Shown piece after piece: positions 6,643 to 11,705 of a stretch of 11,705 bases of DNA (the stretch's first letter is position 1; each line of letters begins with the position of its first letter). The position numbers were made by a program, and so were the translations under genes. The notes beneath the pieces are model-generated. The model did not search any database and was not told where the DNA came from. It saw nothing but the letters and a program-made list of their open reading frames with translations. This DNA is from Patescibacteria group bacterium UBA1441 (GTDB taxonomy: Bacteria; Patescibacteriota; Minisyncoccia; Minisyncoccales; UBA1441), in assembly GCA_002329255.1 (NCBI GenBank), contig DCTL01000014.1:1-11705 (forward strand), in the 5' to 3' direction.

Positions 6643-8103
6643 TCACTTAACATAAAACTTCTCTCTAATCGAAAGGTCTTCTTCTTGTCTAATCTTTTCA
6701 ATTTCTTGCTTAGCTTGTTTAGCTCTCTTGGCCAGCTGGATCTCTGAAAGTTGACCGAGTTTCTGAACTTCTTCCATTAAAATCTTCTTCTTGTTTTTCT
6801 TTGGATCTTCGAGTACTTGGTCTAAAAGGATATTCATAATTTGACCAATTTTCGGTCCCGGACCAATCTTCAGAAACTGCATCAGGTCATGACCGTCCAG
6901 CGCAAGCATCTCGGTAGAGATCGGATCTTGGGCCAGGCGCTCAATCATATATTCCAAGTGCCGTAGCTTGTAGGGCTTAGCTTTGGGAACGCCAGAACCA
7001 ATCCGATCAGCCATCCGCACTTGAATTAAGTCTGACATATTTTCTAGGCCAACTTGGCGAATTAACTTTCGGACCGAAGATTCACCAACTTCATCCACAT
7101 TATAATAGAAAAGATGATAACGAACTAGCCTTACCACTCGCTTAATTTCTTGACTCGGAAACCGCAATCGTTTCATGATTTCTTCGGTCATTTTCGCTCC
7201 GACCACCTCGTGGTTATAAAAGGTAGCCTCTTCTCCCTGGCCGCTCTTGGTTCGAGGTTTACCAATGTCGTGGAGTAACGCAGCTAAACGCACCTGAAGA
7301 CTGAAATTCTGCTCAGCTGCATAACGCAGAGATCGAATTGAATGTTCATAAACTCCATAAATATGATGTTTATTCTGCTCAACTCCGCAACTCTCTTCTA
7401 GCTCCGGAATAATATAAGTTATTAAACCCACTCTTCGCAGCAAATCAATTCCTTCAGCCGCTCGCGAACTCATGACAATTTTCACCAGTTCTTCTCGGAT
7501 TCTTTCCGCAGAAATGTTTTTTAATTGACGAGCCTGTTCTTGAATTGCTTTAAGCGTTTCTATTTCAATCTCAAAATCTAAAGTAGTAGCTAAGCGAACT
7601 GCTCGCATCATTCTCAAAGCATCTTCGGCAAAACGCTCATTTGGCTGCCCGACAGCTCGCAGAATATGATTTGCCAGATCTTCTTGACCATGAAAAGGAT
7701 CAATCAAAATATTCTTTCCATTCTCCACTTTGAGAGCAATGGCGTTGATCGTAAAGTCCCGGCGAGCCAAATCTTCTTGGAGATTGTCAATGAAATCAAT
7801 TTTCCCCGGATGCCGCTGATCTTGATAATCTCTTTCAATTCGATAAGGCATTACTTGAATTTCTCTGAGGCCTGGATTGGAACTATCGGTTAAAACCGTT
7901 ACCATACCAAAATCATTATCAATAAAATGCCTTTTAAAAAGTTTCGCAATTTCTGGCGGGCGAGCGTTAGTTGTAATATCCCAATCATTGGGTGCTTCAT
8001 TGCGAATAGAGTCGCGGACACATCCCCCAACTAAATAGGCTTCAAAACCAGCCTTTTCTAAAACTGTAATTATTTCTTTAATCTCTTTCGGAATAATCAT
8101 CAT
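6643..8103 (-). CDS. cca: HD-domain CCA tRNA nucleotidyltransferase (class II)
   Basis: The enzyme adds or repairs the 3'-terminal CCA of tRNAs in the cytoplasm using CTP and ATP. The 486-residue protein shows the class II order: nucleotidyltransferase head with LVGGCVRD (24-31) and catalytic carboxylates Asp40 and Asp42 (DWDITT); RRDFTINA (114-121); RFAEDALRMMRAVR (157-170) for nucleotide recognition; then an HD domain with HHIYGVYEHSI (246-256), LLHDIGKP (276-283) and H298. The C-terminal tail (about 430-486) is Lys/Glu-rich and helical. Two adjacent ATGs exist (8103 and 8100). The upstream promoter predicts transcription starting on the A at 8100, so Met2 may be the true, leaderless start. 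The TGA stop touches tRNA-Pro. The alternative name poly(A) polymerase is less likely given the HD domain and the CCA-less tRNAs nearby. Confidence 0.94.
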   Translation of the reverse strand: MMIIPKEIKEIITVLEKAGFEAYLVGGCVRDSIRNEAPNDWDITTNARPPEIAKLFKRHFIDNDFGMVTVLTDSSNPGLREIQVMPYRIERDYQDQRHPGKIDFIDNLQEDLARRDFTINAIALKVENGKNILIDPFHGQEDLANHILRAVGQPNERFAEDALRMMRAVRLATTLDFEIEIETLKAIQEQARQLKNISAERIREELVKIVMSSRAAEGIDLLRRVGLITYIIPELEESCGVEQNKHHIYGVYEHSIRSLRYAAEQNFSLQVRLAALLHDIGKPRTKSGQGEEATFYNHEVVGAKMTEEIMKRLRFPSQEIKRVVRLVRYHLFYYNVDEVGESSVRKLIRQVGLENMSDLIQVRMADRIGSGVPKAKPYKLRHLEYMIERLAQDPISTEMLALDGHDLMQFLKIGPGPKIGQIMNILLDQVLEDPKKNKKKILMEEVQKLGQLSEIQLAKRAKQAKQEIEKIRQEEDLSIREKFYVK

Positions 8104-8106
8104 TTC

Positions 8107-8135
8107 ATTCTAACGGAATCAACCTCTTCTTTCAA
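8107..8135 (-). promoter_or_regulatory. Promoter for cca, predicted leaderless
   Basis: On the minus strand TTGAAA (8135-8130) and TAGAAT (8112-8107) are separated by exactly 17 bp, each matching consensus at five of six positions. Counting seven bases from the -10 end gives a start at 8100, the A of the second in-frame ATG of cca. No Shine-Dalgarno exists, which fits leaderless initiation. Confidence 0.65.
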
Positions 8136-8164
8136 TTGACCAGCGGTTTTTTTTATGATTAAAT
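8136..8164 (+). promoter_or_regulatory. Promoter for tRNA-Arg and the downstream RNA-metabolism genes
   Basis: TTGACC (8136-8141, five of six) is followed after 17 bp by TTAAAT (8159-8164, four of six). The predicted start is near 8171, six bases before tRNA-Arg. The spacer holds eight T (8147-8154). This -35 box directly touches the -35 box of cca on the other strand. Since gaps downstream are tiny and I see no terminator, it may drive everything through pnp. Confidence 0.55.
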
Positions 8165-8176
8165 GACTTTAGCTCG

Positions 8177-8250
8177 GCGCCCGTAGCTCAATCGGATAGA
8201 GTGAATGCCTTCGAAGCATTAGGTTGCAGGTTCGAGTCCTGCCGGGCGCA
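8177..8250 (+). tRNA. tRNA-Arg, anticodon TCG (reads CGA, possibly other CGN)
   Basis: The 74-nt cloverleaf has acceptor GCGCCCG/CGGGCGC, D stem GCTC/GAGT, anticodon stem AATGC/GCATT with loop CTTCGAA, and T stem GCAGG/CCTGC with loop TTCGAGT. A20 in the D loop and C35 are known arginine identity elements. Discriminator A73 is present; CCA is not encoded (next bases CTT). tRNA-Lys follows after 13 nt, so the two are very likely processed from one precursor. Confidence 0.96.
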
Positions 8251-8263
8251 CTTATCGTTCACG

Positions 8264-8335
8264 GCCCCCATAACTCAACGGTAGAGTAGCTGCCTCTTAA
8301 GCAGTAGGTTCTAGGTTCGAATCCTAGTGGGGGCA
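8264..8335 (+). tRNA. tRNA-Lys, anticodon CTT (reads AAG)
   Basis: The 72-nt cloverleaf has acceptor GCCCCCA/TGGGGGC, D stem ACTC/GAGT, anticodon stem GCTGC/GCAGT (one G-U pair) with loop CTCTTAA, and T stem CTAGG/CCTAG with loop TTCGAAT. Discriminator is A73; no CCA is encoded (next bases CTA). The rpsO start codon lies 19 nt after its end with no promoter or terminator between, so 3' processing of this tRNA would define the 5' end of the rpsO mRNA. Confidence 0.96.
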
Positions 8336-8354
8336 CTAATTAACAATCAGTTGT

Positions 8355-8549
8355 ATGAGTGAAAAATCTGAAAACAAAAATCCGGATACTGGATCAGCTG
8401 AAGCCCAGATCGAGGCTATTAATCGGCGCCTAGACAAGTTGTCCGAACACTTCGAAAAACACCCTAAGGACAAACATTCTCGGCGAGGTATGCTGGCTTT
8501 GATTAACCGGCGGCGGCGGAACTTGAGGTATCTTGAAAAAAACAAATGA
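8355..8549 (+). CDS. rpsO: Ribosomal protein S15, unusually short (64 residues)
   Basis: S15 binds the central domain of 16S rRNA early in 30S assembly. The diagnostic core is present: DTGSAEAQIEAINRRLDKL (11-29), then HFEKHPKDKHSRRGMLALIN (32-51), RRRRNLRYLEKNK (52-64). The family is normally about 88-90 residues. Compared from memory with E. coli S15, this one covers only about residues 19-75: helix 1 is replaced by a short polar segment and helix 4 is absent. An in-frame TAA at 8337-8339 rules out a longer upstream start, and no Shine-Dalgarno precedes the ATG. The gene ends in TGA at 8547-8549, overlapping the next ATG by 4 bp, and a slippery heptamer lies just before the stop. The HSRRG motif, rRNA-contacting in known S15, is intact, so it is probably functional. 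Confidence 0.92.
   Translation: MSEKSENKNPDTGSAEAQIEAINRRLDKLSEHFEKHPKDKHSRRGMLALINRRRRNLRYLEKNK
8537..8543 (+). other. A AAA AAC slippery heptamer at the rpsO/NYN junction (possible -1 frameshift site)
   Basis: The rpsO codons GAA-AAA-AAC (8535-8543) contain A AAA AAC in the phase required for tandem -1 slippage (X XXY YYZ). The -1 frame is exactly the frame of the downstream NYN gene, and no stop intervenes. Slippage would therefore join nearly complete S15 to the nuclease as one protein. The site is 3 nt before the rpsO stop. No strong downstream stem was seen by eye, and A-rich sequence makes such heptamers common, so function is only a possibility. Confidence 0.3.
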
Positions 8550-9073
8550 AAAAATTGAAAGAGCAGCGGGTTGGAGTATTTATTGACGTCCAAAATCTCT
8601 ATCACACTGCTAAAAACATCTATAAGACCCGAGTCGATTTTGGCCAGATCTTAAAAGAAGCGGTTGATGGACGAAAGTTGATTCGGGCTTTCGCTTATGT
8701 TATTCGAACGAAGAGTGGTGAAGAAAAAGCTTTTTTCGATGCCTTAACCCAGTTAAGCATTGAAACACGAGCGAAAGATTTAAAAGAATTTTTCAGCGGA
8801 GTAAAAAAAGCCGACTGGGATGTCGGATTAGCGATTGACGCAGTTCGCGTATCACCTAGTTTAGATGTGGTAGTCGTTGTTTCGGGAGATGGAGACTTTG
8901 CTCCTTTGGTTGAATACTTAAAAAACCGAGGCAAGCGCGTTGAAATTGTCGCTTTCGGAAAAACTACGGCTCAAGAATTAATTGAAGTTGCTGACGAATT
9001 TATAAATTTAGATCAGAATTCAGGACGTTATCTGATGAAAGAAAAATTCTACAGCCGCCTGATAAAAAATTAA
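8546..9073 (+). CDS. NYN-domain (LabA/DUF88-type, PIN-like) putative ribonuclease
   Basis: This 175-residue protein is essentially one NYN domain, a PIN-like metal-dependent nuclease fold found in RNA-processing proteins. The strand-1 motif is VGVFIDVQNLYH (9-20) with Asp14 and Asn17. The central acidic residues are D92 and D98 (WDVGLAIDAV). The second signature is VVVVVSGDGDFAPLVEYL (108-125) with Asp115 and Asp117, followed by GKRVEIVAFG. All expected acidic active-site positions are present, so it is probably catalytic. There is no signal peptide or extra RNA-binding domain. It overlaps rpsO by 4 bp (ATGA) and ends 6 nt before pnp, so translation is probably coupled and the job is plausibly RNA turnover or rRNA/tRNA processing. 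The substrate is not known from sequence. The start at 8546 lacks a Shine-Dalgarno and fits termination-reinitiation. Confidence 0.88.
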   Translation: MKKLKEQRVGVFIDVQNLYHTAKNIYKTRVDFGQILKEAVDGRKLIRAFAYVIRTKSGEEKAFFDALTQLSIETRAKDLKEFFSGVKKADWDVGLAIDAVRVSPSLDVVVVVSGDGDFAPLVEYLKNRGKRVEIVAFGKTTAQELIEVADEFINLDQNSGRYLMKEKFYSRLIKN

Positions 9074-9079
9074 TATATT

Positions 9080-11230
9080 ATGATTGGAGAAAAACAATTC
9101 AAAAAAGAAATTGCCGGACAAGAATTTGAAGTTCGGATTGGCCAGGTTGCCAACCAGGCCGACAGTAGTGTTATTGTCCGTCAGGGCGAAACAACGGTTA
9201 TGGTTACCGTCTGTTCCGGCAGTGATCAACATGGTAAGGATTTCTTCCCACTGACTGTTGATTACGAAGAGCGTTATTATGCCGCTGGTAAGATCTTGGG
9301 TTCTCGCTTTATGCGACGTGAAGGACGTCCCTCTGACGAGGCAACCCTAACTGGTCGATTAATTGATCGGGCTATTCGTCCGCTTTTTCCAGAGGGATTT
9401 AAAAATGAAGTACAGGTTGTTGTCACCATTCTTTCCTTCGACGGAGTTAATGATCCTGACGTCCCGGGGCTATTGGGCACATCAATCGCGCTATCTCTTT
9501 CCCGTCTCCCCTGGCAAGGACCGTTGGCTCTTTGCCGAATGGCTTTTCTAAACGATCAGTGGCAGATTAATCCCTCTTATGAGCAGCAAGATCAAGCTGA
9601 AATTGCCTTAACTTTTTCAGCCGTTGAGGGAAACCAAGAGATCTTAATCAACATGATTGAAGCTGCCGGAAAAGAATCTGAAGAGTCTCAAATTATTGAA
9701 GGATTAAATAAAGCTGAGCCGGTTTTAAAAACTTTAATTCAGTTTCAGCAAGAAATTATTAAACAATTCAATCCAGAAAAACTCCCGATACCAGAAGTAA
9801 AAATATCTTTAGAGGCATCGGCTGATCAAGAGATTCGGAAATTTGTTCAAAAAGAATTAACGGATCTCTTCCCGGTTCAAGTTGAACAAGAAGTTAAAGA
9901 AATTCTCTCTCGACTCTATCGTTCAGTAGAAGACTTTTTAAACGAAAAGCACCCTGAATCTGTAGTCGAAGGTTTGGCTATCCTTGAAGAAGAGCTTTAT
10001 CATTTTATTCGCCAGCAAGTTCTAGAACACGATCAGCGCCTTGATGGTCGTGGATTAAAGGATATTCGTCCACTGCAGGCCGAGGTTTCAGTCGTCCCTC
10101 GTGTTCATGGGTCAGGATTATTCCAAAGAGGTTTGACCAAGGTTCTTTCAATCGTTACTCTTGGTCCAACCGGAGATGGACGTAAGCTTGAAGGAATGGA
10201 GGTGATGGGTGAACGACGTTTTATGCATCATTACAATTTTCCGCCCTATTCAACTGGTGAGGTTAAGCCAATTGGTAGCACCAAAAGAAGAGAAATTGGA
10301 CATGGATATTTAGCCGAAAAAGCTTTGCGTCCTCTCGTCCCCGATGTTGAAGAATTTCCTTATACTATTCGCATTGTCTCCGAGTGTCTTTCTTCAAATG
10401 GTTCTACTTCAATGGCCTCAGTCTGCGCCTCTTCTCTCTCATTGATGGATGCTGGCATTCCGATCAAGGCCCCTGCAGCTGGAATCTCTATTGGTTTAGT
10501 AACCGGAAACAATCAGTACAAAATTGTAACTGATGTACAAGGAACTGAAGATCATTATGGTGACATGGATTTTAAGGTTGCCGGAACTCGCCAAGGCGTC
10601 ACGGCTATTCAAGTCGATGTTAAAATTCGGGGGCTAACCAAGCAAATGATCGTTGAGGCTTTGGCTCAGGCTAAAGAAGCCCGTTTATTTATTCTTGATC
10701 AAATGGCTCAAGCAATTGATCAACCTCGAACGGAGTTATCTCCCTGGGCTCCCAAGATAGTCAGTGGACAGATATCTCCCAGTAAGATTGGTATGATTAT
10801 TGGCCCGGGTGGTAGAACGATTAATGCTCTAGTTGATAAACATGGAGTAACTATTGACCTCGAAGATGATGGCCATGTCTATGTTGCTGGCCCGGATCGC
10901 CCTCAAGCACAAAAAGCTCTTGATGAAATTTTGGCCATGACTCATGAAGCCGAAGTCGGTGAAACTTTTGAAGGAAAAGTTACTCGCATCTTTAACTTTG
11001 GAGCAATGGTTGAATTTTTGCCTGGCCAAGAAGGATTAGTGCACATTTCAGAATTTGCCAACCATCGAATCGGTCAGGTAGAAGACGTGGTGAAGACCGG
11101 AGATGTTATTCCGGTCAAAGTAGTAGAGATAGACGAAAAAGGAAGAATTAATCTTTCGGCGAAAGCAGCTGGGTTTAAGGCTCCTCAAAAGTCAACCGAA
11201 TCCCGCTCTCGTCAAAGAAGTAAAGACTAA
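9080..11230 (+). CDS. pnp: Polynucleotide phosphorylase (polyribonucleotide nucleotidyltransferase)
   Basis: PNPase degrades RNA 3' to 5' with phosphate, releasing nucleoside diphosphates, and is a core exonuclease of bacterial decay. The 716-residue length is typical. Domains run: RNase PH-like 1 (about 5-145, with RREGRPSDEATLTGRLIDRAIRPLFPEGF at 79-107), alpha-helical linker (about 150-310), and RNase PH-like 2 (about 320-545). The last carries LDGRG (321-325), the phosphate-binding SSNGSTSMASVCA (438-450) and EDHYGDMDFKVAG (490-502), whose Asp491, Asp497 and Lys499 match E. coli Asp486, Asp492 and Lys494. KH follows (about 553-615, IIGPGGRTI at 573-581), then S1 (about 626-695). The tail (700-716) is basic and Ser-rich. 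The gene begins 6 nt after the NYN gene; rpsO and pnp are neighbours in many bacteria. No Shine-Dalgarno is visible. The identification is unambiguous. Confidence 0.98.
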   Translation: MIGEKQFKKEIAGQEFEVRIGQVANQADSSVIVRQGETTVMVTVCSGSDQHGKDFFPLTVDYEERYYAAGKILGSRFMRREGRPSDEATLTGRLIDRAIRPLFPEGFKNEVQVVVTILSFDGVNDPDVPGLLGTSIALSLSRLPWQGPLALCRMAFLNDQWQINPSYEQQDQAEIALTFSAVEGNQEILINMIEAAGKESEESQIIEGLNKAEPVLKTLIQFQQEIIKQFNPEKLPIPEVKISLEASADQEIRKFVQKELTDLFPVQVEQEVKEILSRLYRSVEDFLNEKHPESVVEGLAILEEELYHFIRQQVLEHDQRLDGRGLKDIRPLQAEVSVVPRVHGSGLFQRGLTKVLSIVTLGPTGDGRKLEGMEVMGERRFMHHYNFPPYSTGEVKPIGSTKRREIGHGYLAEKALRPLVPDVEEFPYTIRIVSECLSSNGSTSMASVCASSLSLMDAGIPIKAPAAGISIGLVTGNNQYKIVTDVQGTEDHYGDMDFKVAGTRQGVTAIQVDVKIRGLTKQMIVEALAQAKEARLFILDQMAQAIDQPRTELSPWAPKIVSGQISPSKIGMIIGPGGRTINALVDKHGVTIDLEDDGHVYVAGPDRPQAQKALDEILAMTHEAEVGETFEGKVTRIFNFGAMVEFLPGQEGLVHISEFANHRIGQVEDVVKTGDVIPVKVVEIDEKGRINLSAKAAGFKAPQKSTESRSRQRSKD

Positions 11231-11237
11231 CTTTAAT

Positions 11238-11705
11238 ATGGCTTCTTCCAAGTTGCAAAATATCGTTGTGCGGACTATGCAGCGAGACTTGGAGATGCTT
11301 GAACAGGGAAAGATTCCTGGTCGTACAAAACAGGTCGTAGATAGCAAGGCTGAAGAGATGCTCAAACAAGCTCAGTCTGTTATTCGTCAAGCCGAAGCCG
11401 AAAGAGGAATAATTCGACCTCGGAGCAAGACGGCTCCAGCTCAAGCCGAGCCTTCTCCGAAAGAGAAGGCCCAGGCGATGGCCGCCGAAGAAAAACAGAA
11501 GGCTGAAGCAGAAAGAAAGAAGATTGAAGAAGAAAAACAGAAAGCTGAAGAAGCTCGCCAAAAAGTAGCCGCTGAAGCTTTAGAAGAACAGAAAAAAGTA
11601 GCTGAACGTAAAAAAGCCGAAGCATTAGAACGATCTAAAGCAGAGTCCTTAAAGAAAGAAGAAGAGCGTGCTCATAAAGCCGAAGAAGAAGCTCAGCAAA
11701 AAGCT
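11238..11705 (+). CDS. Ala/Glu/Lys-rich coiled-coil protein, N-terminal 156 codons (3' end outside window)
   Basis: An ATG 7 nt after the pnp stop opens a frame with no stop up to the last base of the window (156 full codons). Residues 1-57 form a distinct helical start (IVVRTMQRDLEMLEQGKIPG at 9-28). A short Pro/Ser-containing linker (61-74) follows, then a continuous, highly charged Ala/Glu/Lys/Gln helix from about 75 onward, of TolA-like composition. Part of the helix is an internal 14-residue (two-heptad) repeat: EEKQKAE occurs at 84-90 and again at 98-104, with near-identical DNA 42 nt apart. No signal peptide is visible, so this part should be cytoplasmic, or the protein is anchored further downstream. 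I do not recognise a family. The position suggests co-transcription with pnp. The composition supports a long single helix or coiled coil; function is unknown. Confidence 0.75.
   Translation, partial: MASSKLQNIVVRTMQRDLEMLEQGKIPGRTKQVVDSKAEEMLKQAQSVIRQAEAERGIIRPRSKTAPAQAEPSPKEKAQAMAAEEKQKAEAERKKIEEEKQKAEEARQKVAAEALEEQKKVAERKKAEALERSKAESLKKEEERAHKAEEEAQQKA

Noticed and set aside
8154-8159. TATGAT as -10 of the tRNA-Arg promoter
   Set aside because: Good hexamer, but only 12 bp from TTGACC; TTAAAT at 17 bp fits better.
8535-8560. rpsO/NYN junction as a simple sequencing indel hiding a longer S15
   Set aside because: One extra A in the A run would fuse S15 to the whole nuclease rather than restore a normal S15 end, so an error does not explain the short S15 by itself; reads should still be checked.
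11175-11625. Two overlapping minus-strand open frames (128 and 81 codons) antisense to the end of pnp and the coiled-coil gene
   Set aside because: Phe/Leu/Ser-rich translations are the mirror of Glu/Lys/Ala-rich coding on plus; no family motif or initiation signal.
1-11705. Mobile element, prophage, CRISPR array or defence system
   Set aside because: No transposase, integrase, Cas or phage motif, no regularly spaced repeats, and the gene content is house-keeping throughout; tRNA genes show no duplicated 3' ends.

Overview
This window is a gene-dense chromosomal segment of house-keeping genes from a bacterium with a compact genome. I suspect a Patescibacteria/CPR lineage. The signs are a 64-residue ribosomal protein S15, almost no Shine-Dalgarno sequences, tRNA genes packed against or between protein genes, and a glutaredoxin-type CcdA/DsbD membrane protein of a form common in that group. 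This is an inference, because no rRNA gene is present. TGA serves as a normal stop codon (cca and rpsO end with it), which argues against the UGA=Gly lineages SR1 and Gracilibacteria. I see no phage, transposon, CRISPR or plasmid signature.

Layout. Positions 1-1079 (minus) hold the first 359 codons of nusA, which runs off the left edge. Its 5' region (1080-1252) contains a probable promoter and overlapping inverted repeats. Upstream on the same strand lie tRNA-Ala(CGC), a secreted seven-bladed beta-propeller protein and a small CxxC redox-domain protein (DUF1858 type). Divergent from these, at 2958-3881 (plus), is a CcdA/DsbD-like membrane protein that lacks the usual cysteine pair. It converges on, and overlaps by 23 bp, a 2.7-kb P-type Ca2+-ATPase gene (3859-6540, minus). 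Upstream of the ATPase on the same strand are tRNA-Pro(CGG) and the HD-domain tRNA nucleotidyltransferase gene cca, whose stop codon directly touches the tRNA.

From a 73-bp divergent promoter region (8104-8176) the right half reads on the plus strand: tRNA-Arg(TCG), tRNA-Lys(CTT), rpsO (S15), a NYN/PIN-like nuclease, pnp (polynucleotide phosphorylase), and the start of a charged coiled-coil protein that runs off the right edge. The spacings are so short that these probably form one transcript.

The dominant theme is RNA metabolism: transcription elongation/termination (NusA), tRNA maturation (CCA enzyme), translation (S15, four tRNAs) and RNA decay (NYN protein, PNPase). A second, smaller theme is thiol-redox/envelope function (DUF1858, propeller, CcdA-like protein).

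No clear new defence or mobile system is visible. The oddities most worth checking are: a Lys in place of the catalytic Glu of the ATPase TGES motif; the CcdA-like protein with displaced or lost cysteines; a doubly truncated S15 whose end carries a canonical A AAA AAC slippery heptamer leading into the nuclease frame; zero spacing between cca and a tRNA that needs CCA addition; and a divergent promoter with touching -35 boxes that predicts a leaderless cca mRNA.
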